The notes below the pieces were generated by a model that made no database searches, was not told the origin of the DNA, and saw nothing but the letters and a program-made list of their open reading frames with translations. Source: Thermoleophilia bacterium UBA2241 (GTDB lineage: Bacteria > Actinomycetota > Thermoleophilia > UBA2241). Taken from it: 49,162 nucleotides of DNA. The position numbers were made by a program, and so were the translations under genes. How positions within the stretch are numbered: the stretch's first letter is position 1; the number at the start of each line of letters is the position of its first letter. The stretch lies in assembly GCA_002347645.1 (NCBI GenBank), contig DDYF01000030.1:1-49162 (forward strand). Reading direction: 5' to 3'. Below are positions 8,698 through 15,844 of the stretch, piece by piece.

Positions 8698-9330
8698 GTG
8701 CGCGGGCAGTGGCGCTTCGCCGTCATGGTCCTGGGCGCGCTCCTCGTCGTCGCCGCCATCTGGACCTGGCTCCCCCCCGACGATGCGACGCAGGCGGCCG
8801 CCCGGAGTGCGATCGCGCGCTTCGAGCGCGCCAAGGGAGTGCTCTGGCCCGAAGACCGTTACGGCCAGACGACGCTGCCGTCGGGCGTTCGGCAAGAGCT
8901 CCAGGAGCGCCGGTACCGGGAGCTGATGACCCTGGCGGAGGGCGCCGCGCTCGAGGACGCCCTCGAGATCGAGGCCGTTGAGGCGCTGCTGAGGACGCCC
9001 ACGCTGAACGGCGGGCGCATCACCGTCGCAAGCCGGGCGAAGGTCGTCTACTTCGACTTCCGGCGCCGCACCCTGAGCGGCGAGCTGAAAGTCCGCGCCG
9101 CGTACGACGTCGTGAAGACCACGGGACGCTGGCATCCCCGCGCCGGCGGAATCGTCGACACTGTCGAGGACGAGCCCTCCGACTGGTGCCAGATCTTCGA
9201 GTACACGCTCACGCAGCACGGCGACGCATGGCGCATCATGGCGAAGGAAGAGGCGTCGGGGCCGAACGGCGGCCCACCGTACTTCTACAGCCCCGCGACG
9301 AGCGCGTTCACGCAGGACCCCGGCGCGTGA
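8698..9330 (+). CDS. Membrane-anchored hypothetical protein, tandem paralogue A
   Basis: A 210-residue protein with one N-terminal membrane segment (about residues 8-24) followed by a short proline-rich linker and an extracytoplasmic domain, probably facing outward. I do not recognise a named family. The segment KVVYFDFRRRTLSG and the later QIFEYTLTQHGDAWRI recur in the next gene (LVYFDFVRQTLYRD; IYEYTLHDDGEVWKV), so the two arose by duplication. The fold could be NTF2/SnoaL-like given the alternating aromatic strands, but that is a guess. GTG 8698 is used because the membrane segment begins right after it, 10 bases after the radical SAM stop. Confidence 0.7.
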   Translation: MRGQWRFAVMVLGALLVVAAIWTWLPPDDATQAAARSAIARFERAKGVLWPEDRYGQTTLPSGVRQELQERRYRELMTLAEGAALEDALEIEAVEALLRTPTLNGGRITVASRAKVVYFDFRRRTLSGELKVRAAYDVVKTTGRWHPRAGGIVDTVEDEPSDWCQIFEYTLTQHGDAWRIMAKEEASGPNGGPPYFYSPATSAFTQDPGA

Positions 9331-9334
9331 GGCG

Positions 9335-9988
9335 ATGGCCGGCGTGAAACCGACCGCCTCGCCGTCCCGCTGGTCGGGCTGGACACCGCGTGCGTCCTGG
9401 TCCATCGCCGTCGCCGCGATCGTCGCCGTCGCCGTCGCCGGCATCCTCTGGCTGCCGCTCGACTCCGACGTCGAGGCCGATGTACGGGAGGCGCTCGTCG
9501 GCTACGAAGTCTCACGCCAGGTCGCGTGGCCGGCCGCCGAGCCGCTGACGCTGCCACTGCCCGGCGCCCGGCAGGCGGCGCTCGCCGGCGAGGTGGAGCG
9601 CGGCCTGTCGGACTATGCGACGGGCGCTGCGCTGGCCCGCTTCGACGCGGCGCGCGCCGTACGCTCCTTCGTGGCCGCGTCGGTGCTGGGCCGCCCGTGG
9701 GTCGTCACGGGGTGGGACGGCGAGCTGGTCTACTTCGACTTCGTCCGCCAGACGCTCTACCGCGACGTCATCGTCCGCGCGGGCGTGCGCCGCGCCCACC
9801 AGATCGGCCGGTCGAACGTCGAGAAGGGGCGCGTCGTCGGCCGCCGCTGGCGATGGGCCGACGGCGCCGACATCTACGAGTACACACTGCACGACGACGG
9901 CGAGGTATGGAAGGTCAAGGCGGCCAAGCCCTGGGGCGTCTGCGACGCCCGGGGCGAAAACGTGATCGAGGGTCACACGGGCTTGTGA
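9335..9988 (+). CDS. Membrane-anchored hypothetical protein, tandem paralogue B
   Basis: A 217-residue paralogue of the preceding protein. The N-terminus is a basic cytoplasmic tail (SPSRWSGWTPRAS) followed by a strong alanine/valine-rich membrane helix at about residues 23-42 and an exported domain. The shared motifs VYFDF-x-RQTL and Y-EYTL-x5-WKV mark the homology, while the middle has diverged. It begins 4 bp after paralogue A, so the two are co-transcribed and may form a heteromeric extracytoplasmic complex. No catalytic residues are recognised. Confidence 0.7.
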   Translation: MAGVKPTASPSRWSGWTPRASWSIAVAAIVAVAVAGILWLPLDSDVEADVREALVGYEVSRQVAWPAAEPLTLPLPGARQAALAGEVERGLSDYATGAALARFDAARAVRSFVAASVLGRPWVVTGWDGELVYFDFVRQTLYRDVIVRAGVRRAHQIGRSNVEKGRVVGRRWRWADGADIYEYTLHDDGEVWKVKAAKPWGVCDARGENVIEGHTGL

Positions 9989-10024
9989 AGGCCGGCGGCG
10001 ACCGCCGACGCTTCGCGGACGAGC

Positions 10025-10369
10025 TCAGCGGCCCGGGTCGTCCTCGTCCCTGAGGAAGGAGCCGTAGTCGCGGCGGAACCGCGTCGCCGCGTACTTCTGC
10101 AGCTTCCACTCGGGGATCTGGCACTGCGGACATGCCTCGACGAACAGCTTGTTCCGCAGCCAGCGTGCGGAGCGGCTGGTCTTGGAGTCGCGCACCACCA
10201 TGCGTTTGCCGCAGTGGGTCACGATGATGGCGTGCACCCCGCGTGGCTCGAAGTCGCGCACCCCGTGCAGGATGCCGCGCCGCGAGGGCCACAGCTTCAT
10301 CTTCTCGACCAGGCGAAAGAGCGGGACCTGCTTGCGGTAGTAGCGCGCCTTGGTCGGGTCGGTCGGCAT
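10025..10369 (-). CDS. pylSn: PylSn: separate tRNA-binding N-terminal domain of pyrrolysyl-tRNA synthetase
   Basis: A 114-residue basic protein matching the N-terminal domain of PylS, which in bacteria is a separate polypeptide that binds the variable arm and T-loop side of tRNA-Pyl. The visible core is GILHGVRDFEPRGVHAIIV, then THCGKRMVVRDSKTSRSARW, then the CPQC region. The likely zinc ligands are His35, Cys53, Cys80 and Cys83, in the same order H-C-CxxC as in the Methanosarcina protein. The SRSARWLRNK helix corresponds to the archaeal SRTARALRHH tRNA-contacting helix. ATG 10369 starts 26 bp after the serine-hydrolase stop. The longer open frame upstream lacks homology. The catalytic half, PylSc, is not found in the window. 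Confidence 0.9.
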   Translation of the reverse strand: MPTDPTKARYYRKQVPLFRLVEKMKLWPSRRGILHGVRDFEPRGVHAIIVTHCGKRMVVRDSKTSRSARWLRNKLFVEACPQCQIPEWKLQKYAATRFRRDYGSFLRDEDDPGR

Positions 10370-10395
10370 GCGGAGGCGGGCGGCGGGCGATGTCC

Positions 10396-12126
10396 TCAGG
10401 GCGTCGCCGCGCGGTAGAACGGCAGGAAGTCGTACGTTGCGCGCGTGGCGACGCCGTCGAGGACGGCGTCGAGCACCAAGCGGTCGGGGCGCCAGTCCTC
10501 GCGTCCGACGCGGAACGAGCCATCCCCAAGCGGCACCAGTTCGGCCTCGCCGCCCGGCTCTTCGACCCAGGGGGCGATGAGCCAGAGCGCGCCGCGGCGC
10601 TCCACGACGCGCAGATGGCTCATCCACGCGCTCCACGTGTGGTAGTGCCCGCAGAGGACGGGGGCGCCGGGGACGGGCGGGAAGGAGGCCGGGCCGGCGT
10701 AGCGGGGCCCGGTGTACCAGTCGGGGCCGTGAGTCGCGTACGCGACGTGACCGTGATCGTCGCGCCAGAAGCGCAGCGCGAAGCGGTCGAGATCCGGATG
10801 CGGGACGAGAAAGACGTCGTCGCTCGCGCGCTCAAGGACGACGTCTCCGCCAACGCGGTGCACCACGAGGCAACCCGCGTCGGCGACCAGCGTCAGCGAA
10901 CGGGCGCCGGAGGCGGGGCCGGCAGCGTGCTCGGCGGTTCCGGCTTGCGGCGCGGCGCCCTCCCGGGTCGTCGCATTCCGCGCCGTGTAGACACCGGCGT
11001 ACTCCTCGGCGACCTCGCCGAGGAAGGAAGGATCGGCGGGCGGCGGCGGCAGAGGCAGAGCCCGCGCCTCCGCCGCCGCCCGCCCCGCCTCGAGCGCGAA
11101 GTCGACGAGGTCGCGACGCTCCTGGATGCCGTTCATCAGAACGACGACGCCCAGACCGGCCGCGGGGTCGACCATCAGGAACGAGCTGAAGCCCACCATG
11201 CCGCCGGAGTGCCCGAGCAGCGTGCGGCCGCCGGCGTCGTAGGTACCGAGCCCGTAGCCGTACCAGTCGTCCTCCGACGGGTCGTGCACGTGCCGGGCAG
11301 TCAGGAGGCGGAACGCCTCCTCGCCCAGAAGGCGTCCCGCCGCGCCCTCGCCGCCGTTGAGCAGAAGCCGCGCGTAGGCGCACATGTCCGCCGCCGTCGA
11401 GACGATACTGCCGTCGGCGCTGGCGGACTCGTACCAGGGGCTCGGGACCAGCGGATGCGCCGCCTGCGGCGGCCGGTCGTCGAACATACGCTGGTGCGGC
11501 GTCGCCGTCGTTGCCCTCGCGGCCAGCGTGATCATCGAGTCGCTGTCGTTCATCCCCAACGGTCGCAGCAGGCGCTCGGCGAGCAGGTCGGGGAACGGCG
11601 CGCCCGTGACGCTCTCGAGCGCAAGGCCGACCAGCTTGTAGCCGTCGTTCGAATACAGGAACCGCTCGCCCGGCGGGTACGCGCACGCGAAGTCCCGCAG
11701 GAGCCAGAGCTCGTGGCGCGCGTCGAGGCTCGCGTCGGTGCCCGTCATCAGCCCTGAGGTATGAGTGAGCAGGTGGTGCAGTGTGATCGCGGCGAAGCGG
11801 GAGCGCACCGAGAACCAGGGAACGTACTCGGTGATCGGCGCGTGCAGGTCGAGCCGGCCTCGCTCCCACTCCTGCAGCGCGAGGATCGCCGCGAACGACT
11901 TGCTGATGGACCCTATCTGGAAGCGGTCGCTCGTCGTGAGCAGCCGTCGCGCGTTGAGGTCGGCATGGCCACGCGCGACCACGTCCAGCGTCTGCTCGCG
12001 GTCGGTGAGGCCGACCACCACGCCGGGTGCGTGCCAGCGCGGCAGGCGCGCCTCGACGAAGGCGCCGATCTGCTCCAGCACCTGCGCCAGACGATCCCGC
12101 GCGCCCGAGTCCTGCGTCTCTCCCAT
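10396..12126 (-). CDS. Serine hydrolase, beta-lactamase/penicillin-binding-protein-like (class C fold)
   Basis: A 576-residue serine hydrolase of the beta-lactamase/DD-peptidase/esterase superfamily. The SxxK nucleophile motif is S73-I-S-K76 (IGSISKSFAA). The YxN motif is Y158-S-N160 (FLYSNDGYKLVGLAL). The third motif is GHSGG in GHSGGMVGFSSF. About 200 extra C-terminal residues form a lipocalin/DUF-like beta domain seen in related cytoplasmic esterases. No signal peptide is visible, so an intracellular esterase or peptidase is more likely than a cell-wall enzyme. It sits directly upstream of pylSn and probably shares a transcript with it, although no functional link is known. Confidence 0.85.
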   Translation of the reverse strand: MGETQDSGARDRLAQVLEQIGAFVEARLPRWHAPGVVVGLTDREQTLDVVARGHADLNARRLLTTSDRFQIGSISKSFAAILALQEWERGRLDLHAPITEYVPWFSVRSRFAAITLHHLLTHTSGLMTGTDASLDARHELWLLRDFACAYPPGERFLYSNDGYKLVGLALESVTGAPFPDLLAERLLRPLGMNDSDSMITLAARATTATPHQRMFDDRPPQAAHPLVPSPWYESASADGSIVSTAADMCAYARLLLNGGEGAAGRLLGEEAFRLLTARHVHDPSEDDWYGYGLGTYDAGGRTLLGHSGGMVGFSSFLMVDPAAGLGVVVLMNGIQERRDLVDFALEAGRAAAEARALPLPPPPADPSFLGEVAEEYAGVYTARNATTREGAAPQAGTAEHAAGPASGARSLTLVADAGCLVVHRVGGDVVLERASDDVFLVPHPDLDRFALRFWRDDHGHVAYATHGPDWYTGPRYAGPASFPPVPGAPVLCGHYHTWSAWMSHLRVVERRGALWLIAPWVEEPGGEAELVPLGDGSFRVGREDWRPDRLVLDAVLDGVATRATYDFLPFYRAATP

Positions 12127-12233
12127 GGCTCCCCATGATAGCCGCTCGGGCCCTCGCGCATCGCGGCGCCGCGCAGGAGCGAGGGCCGGACGGGCGAAGA
12201 CTCAGGCGCCGGCCCTCGAGAGGAGCGTGACCG

Positions 12234-13145
12234 ATGAGACGCGCAGGCGCCACCCCGACCGTCCTTGCCCTGCTCTTCGTTCTCCCGCTCGCCGCCGGCC
12301 TGGCAGTCGTCCTCGCCGCCTGCGGCGAGGAGCCCGGCGACAGCCCGGCGCCGGCCGTCACCGAGACGGTCACCGTCACAGCCTCGCCGACGGTCACGCC
12401 CACTGTCGACACCGGCCCGGCGACGCCGATGACGGTCTCGCTCTACTTCCTGCGCGGCGAGGCCCTCGGCGTCGCCCACCGGACGGTCGCCGGCTCCACC
12501 ATGCCGGCGACGGCAGCCGTGAACTCGTTGCTCGGCGGCCCGGACAAGCGCGAGAAGGCGGCCGGTCTGGACACGACCATCCCGGAAGGAACGACGCTCA
12601 ACGGCGTGACCATCGAGGACGGCACCGCCCGGGTCGACCTCAGCGACGAGTACGCCAGCGGCGGGGGCACGCTGTCCATGCAGGCCCGCATCGCCCAGGT
12701 CGTCTACACGCTCACGCAGTTCCGCACCGTGAAGCGCGTCGAGTTCCTCGTCGACGGTGAGCCCGTCGAGGCCTTGGGTGGCGAGGGGATCGTGATCGAC
12801 GAGCCACAGCGGCGCGCCCACTGGAAGGGTCTGCTCCCGGCCATCTTCGTCGAGACCCCGGCGGTCGGCGACAGGGTCAGCAGCCCGGTGACCGTGAAGG
12901 GCACGGCGATGGTCTTCGAGGCGACCTTCCAGGCCGAGGTCCTGGGGCCCGACGGCGATGTGCTCGCGAGCGCGACCGTGACCGCCACGCGCGGCGCCCC
13001 GGGTCGAGGGACGTTCGGAGTGGAGATCGCCTTCGACACACCGTCGCCGCTGCGCGGCGCGCTGCGTGTCTACGAGGTCTCGATGGAGGACGGCAGCCGC
13101 ATGAACACGGTGAAGATCCCGCTGCGCTTCCTCGTGTCGGACTGA
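12234..13145 (+). CDS. GerMN/Gmad2-domain lipoprotein
   Basis: A 303-residue exported lipoprotein. The N-terminus has two arginines, a hydrophobic core and a lipobox LAAC ending at about residue 30, followed by a Thr/Pro-rich linker. Residues 65-185 match the GerMN domain (TVSLYFLRGEALG, VRTL-like ARVDLSDEY, then TLTQFRTVKRVEFLVDGEPV). Residues 200-300 match the Gmad2 immunoglobulin-like domain (VGDRVSSPVTVKGTAMVFEA). These domains occur in spore germination proteins and in many actinobacterial lipoproteins unrelated to spores. It is convergent with the pylT-pylD transcript and interrupts the pyl locus. Confidence 0.88.
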   Translation: MRRAGATPTVLALLFVLPLAAGLAVVLAACGEEPGDSPAPAVTETVTVTASPTVTPTVDTGPATPMTVSLYFLRGEALGVAHRTVAGSTMPATAAVNSLLGGPDKREKAAGLDTTIPEGTTLNGVTIEDGTARVDLSDEYASGGGTLSMQARIAQVVYTLTQFRTVKRVEFLVDGEPVEALGGEGIVIDEPQRRAHWKGLLPAIFVETPAVGDRVSSPVTVKGTAMVFEATFQAEVLGPDGDVLASATVTATRGAPGRGTFGVEIAFDTPSPLRGALRVYEVSMEDGSRMNTVKIPLRFLVSD

Positions 13146-13189
13146 CACTGGGGCGCCGCCGAGACTCGTAGAAACGGCGAGAGACGCGT

Positions 13190-13262
13190 TGGCGGGGACT
13201 GCGGGAGTCACACCCGCCTGCGTGGGTTTAGAGCCCACGCTGATCCTTCCGATCGAGCCCCC
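13190..13262 (-). tRNA. pylT: tRNA-Pyl, anticodon CUA (amber)
   Basis: Folding the minus strand gives a 7-bp acceptor (GGGGGCU with AGUCCCC, one G-U) and only one base between acceptor and D-stem. A 4-bp D-stem GAUC/GAUC follows with a 5-base loop GGAAG that lacks the usual GG pair context. The anticodon stem CGUGGG/CCCACG has 6 bp, with the loop CUCUAAA containing CUA at 13229-13231. A 3-base variable region CAG, T-stem GCGGG/CCCGC with a loop UGUGACU lacking TTC, discriminator G and an encoded CCA complete it. These departures are hallmarks of tRNA-Pyl. From memory it closely resembles the Desulfitobacterium hafniense molecule. It lies 123 bp downstream of pylD. Confidence 0.93.
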
Positions 13263-13385
13263 GCGCCGCCGCCCATGATAGCGCCTCGACGCGCCGGGTG
13301 CGGAGGCGGTCCGCCGGCGGTGAGGACGCGCTTCGTCGCCGTCAGGCCGCCGCACGGAGGCGCGCCTTGGGCGATCCCGGCGATG

Positions 13386-14300
13386 TCAGCCCTGGGTGAG
13401 GGCGCGCGCCGCCATGACGACGACCCCGACGGCGAGGGGTTCGTGGATGTGACGTACGCCGAGCAGCGCGCGCGCCGCCGCCTCGAAAGCCGAGGGGACA
13501 CCCGGCGCGGCGGCGACGGCGTCGTCGCGCAGGTCGGCGGCGCCGATGATGCCGGCCGCAGGCGTCGCGTCGAACAGCACGTCGCAGCGCGCGAGACCCT
13601 CGGCGAGCGCCACCGGCGTGAAGGCGAGACCCTCGTCGCCGGCGCGCGCAAGAGCCGCCGGGTCCGGGTCGCACACGTACAGGTCGGCGCCGAGTGCGGT
13701 CAGGCGGCGGGCGGCGGCGAGGCCGACCGGGCCCAGGCCGAGCAGCAGCACCGGCGTGCCGCACAAGCCGCCCGCCGCGGACGCGAGGGCGGTCGCATAC
13801 CCGTCGGCCGTCGCAGGGTCGTCGTCGGCGCACGCGCCGGAGCGGATGTTCAACGCGATGAAGCGGTGGTCGTCGGCGACGAAGACGAGCTCGGCGTCGG
13901 CGGCGGCCGCCTCCTGCCAGCCGCGCACGTCGGGCTGCGCGGTGACGTGCGCCTCGCACCCGACGTGGCGCAGAATGGCGACCACGCACTGCGAGAAGCC
14001 GGGGATGAACCCTTCCCCGCTGCTCACGGGGACCGCCGCGACGCGGGCGCCGGCGAACGGCACCGGGGAAGTCGCCGTGAGGTGAGGCAAGTCCACACCC
14101 GCGCACGGCGGTACGCACGGCCCGCCACAGCGACTCCCGGGTCCTGCCGAGGCGGCCTCCTTCGCCAGCGCCCTGTCGATGTCGATGGTGCGCTGCGCGA
14201 GATCGCGCAGCGTGAGACCGGTCGCCGCGGCCAGATCGCGCTCGAAGGCGGCCAGCCGCGCCGTCAGGTCGCGTACGTCCCTCTCGGTCAGTCGCGTCAC
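13386..14300 (-). CDS. pylD: PylD, pyrrolysine biosynthesis dehydrogenase
   Basis: PylD oxidises L-lysine-N-epsilon-3R-methyl-D-ornithine to the semialdehyde, which cyclises to pyrrolysine. The 304 residues show an N-terminal helical domain (about 1-60). The substrate-region motif GEGFIPGFSQCVVAIL lies at about 95-110, ADDHRFIALN at about 142-151, and the NAD-binding Rossmann glycines GLGPVG are at 188-193, followed by ADLYVCDPDP. It is somewhat longer than the archaeal protein (about 260 residues). GTG 14300 is used because GGGGA lies just upstream. It starts 27 bp after the pylC stop and is followed by pylT. PylD is specific to pyrrolysine producers. Confidence 0.92.
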   Translation of the reverse strand: MTRLTERDVRDLTARLAAFERDLAAATGLTLRDLAQRTIDIDRALAKEAASAGPGSRCGGPCVPPCAGVDLPHLTATSPVPFAGARVAAVPVSSGEGFIPGFSQCVVAILRHVGCEAHVTAQPDVRGWQEAAAADAELVFVADDHRFIALNIRSGACADDDPATADGYATALASAAGGLCGTPVLLLGLGPVGLAAARRLTALGADLYVCDPDPAALARAGDEGLAFTPVALAEGLARCDVLFDATPAAGIIGAADLRDDAVAAAPGVPSAFEAAARALLGVRHIHEPLAVGVVVMAARALTQG

Positions 14301-14327
14301 CGCAGTCCCCGTCCACGATGGGCTGCC

Positions 14328-15533
14328 TCAAGACTCACTCTTACCCTCAGGTAGAAGGTGAAGGTATTCCTCGGAAGCCAGCGCGACGACCGCGGCGTCC
14401 GCCGCGTGCCGGGCTTCAGACACCGTCTCGCCCAGAGTGATCAGCGTCGCCGCCCACGTGTCGCGGCCGGGCGCATAGTCGGTGAGCGCCTCGTCGGCGC
14501 CGAAGAAGCCCGGCACCAGGCGGAGCGGCCGGGCGACGCCGATGACGTGTTCGCCGGCCACGGCCAGCCGGCCGCGCGCCGCGTGGACGTGTTCAAAGAC
14601 GCAGGCCCTCTTCGCGGTGCGGTCGACGGGCGGCACACGCCCGTCGCGAAACGTCGCATTGAGCAGTTCGACGACGTTCAGCCCGCTGGACCAGTAGACC
14701 GCCGTCGGCGTTTGGCTGGGCAGGCGCGCGTCGATCTCGAGCACCTTGGGGATCCGGTCGTGGACGATCACCTCGACGTCCATGAGGCCGCGCAGGCCCA
14801 GGCCCTCGGCAAGGCTCGTCGTCGCCGCGTCGAACGCGGCGAGCACGCCGCGAGCGACGGCGCGCGTCCAGTCGAACGGCGTCCCATCGGGTCTCGCCCC
14901 CTCACCAACCGGGGCGACCACGCGCTTGCAGTCGTACCCCTCGTCGAACTCGAGGCCTGTGACCTGCAGAGGGACGGCCCTTCCGGCCCAGCACAGGACC
15001 TCCAGCGAGAGTGACGGTCCCGCGACGTACTCCTCGACCACGACCTCGTGCCCTGCCGCCTCGAGATCCGCGCGCGCCGCACGGAGCTCGCCGGCGTTCC
15101 GCACCACATGCACCCCGTGGCTGCCGCTTGCCACACTCGGCTTGACCACCAGTGGGTATCCGCCCTCCGTCCGAGGCCGGGGCCGCGGCACGCCGAGGCG
15201 GGCGAACAACGCGTTCGACGCGAGCTTCGACGACGACACCGCGTACGCCTCGGGGTCGAAGAGCAGCGGCACGTCCCAATCCGGGACGTGGTCCGCCAGC
15301 CACGCGAGCGTGGCCTCGTCCTCGCAGGCCGGCAGGACGGCGTCGCAGGCGGCGAGGACGGTGCGGCTGCGCTCGGCGTCGGCGGTGACGTCCATGACGA
15401 CGTGCCTGTCGGCAAGGCCGGCGGCCGGCGGCGCCTGCCTGCGGTCGACGAGCACCGTCTGGTACCCGGCCTTGGCGGCCAGGTACGCCGCCTCGACGCC
15501 CTGCAGCTTGCCGCCGACGATCGCCAGCCTCAT
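14328..15533 (-). CDS. pylC: PylC, 3-methylornithine:L-lysine ligase (ATP-grasp)
   Basis: PylC joins 3-methyl-D-ornithine to the epsilon-amino group of lysine using ATP. The 401 residues start with a nucleotide-fold domain (MRLAIVGGKLQGVEAA), continue with the ATP-grasp glycine-rich region YPLVVKPSVASGSHG (Lys131, loop 135-140) and end the grasp with the metal-binding EIDARLPSQTP at 266-276. EIDARLPSQTPT and the following VYWSSGLNVVELL are typical of PylC rather than of purine or carbamoyl ligases. The ATG at 15533 overlaps the stop of the upstream small radical-SAM-motif ORF (ATGA). It is co-transcribed with pylD and pylT. Confidence 0.9.
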   Translation of the reverse strand: MRLAIVGGKLQGVEAAYLAAKAGYQTVLVDRRQAPPAAGLADRHVVMDVTADAERSRTVLAACDAVLPACEDEATLAWLADHVPDWDVPLLFDPEAYAVSSSKLASNALFARLGVPRPRPRTEGGYPLVVKPSVASGSHGVHVVRNAGELRAARADLEAAGHEVVVEEYVAGPSLSLEVLCWAGRAVPLQVTGLEFDEGYDCKRVVAPVGEGARPDGTPFDWTRAVARGVLAAFDAATTSLAEGLGLRGLMDVEVIVHDRIPKVLEIDARLPSQTPTAVYWSSGLNVVELLNATFRDGRVPPVDRTAKRACVFEHVHAARGRLAVAGEHVIGVARPLRLVPGFFGADEALTDYAPGRDTWAATLITLGETVSEARHAADAAVVALASEEYLHLLPEGKSES

Positions 15534-15814
15534 GCCGGCCGCCCTGCGCTCAGCCGCCCCGCTCCCGGTCGCGCGGCCCGCGGCCGCCCCGCCTCCGGCC
15601 GCCCCGCGCTCGCGGCGATGGGCGCGCCCGCGACGCGCTGGCGCGCGTGCGAGCCGCGGCAGGAGCAGAAGGCGCAGTCGTTCCGGCACAACGTGGATGA
15701 GTCGTCGACGGCGAAGGGCATCTCGACGTCGTGGTGCTCCAGCCGGACACCGTCGAGCGCGGCGGCGCAGAGGGCACGCGCGTCCGCGCGTCTCGGCGGT
15801 CTTCTGCTCTCCAT
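15530..15814 (-). pseudogene. pylB: Truncated PylB-like ORF (radical SAM motif, methylornithine synthase remnant)
   Basis: A 94-codon ORF between the nitroreductase and pylC. Residues 36-60 read VDDSSTLCRNDCAFCSCRG onward, a radical SAM CX3CX2C motif. Its STxCxNxCxFC context and following ARQRV resemble the start of PylB (STYCKNQCSFC, from memory). Normal PylB has about 350 residues with a TIM barrel; here the frame continues into about 30 residues of Gly/Arg/Pro/Ala low-complexity sequence and stops in an ATGA overlap with pylC. I read it as a pylB that lost its barrel by an internal deletion, or as a misassembly in a repetitive GC-rich stretch. A real short protein is the alternative. Confidence 0.45.
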
Positions 15815-15844
15815 CGGCCTATCCCTCGCCCCCGCGGCCGCGGG

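Noticed and set aside
15530..15620. Gly/Arg/Pro repeats in the PylB-like ORF as a functional repeat domain
   Set aside because: The stretch is simple GC-rich sequence (repeated gcggccg-like units) and could be read in several frames, so it is more likely non-functional or an assembly problem.
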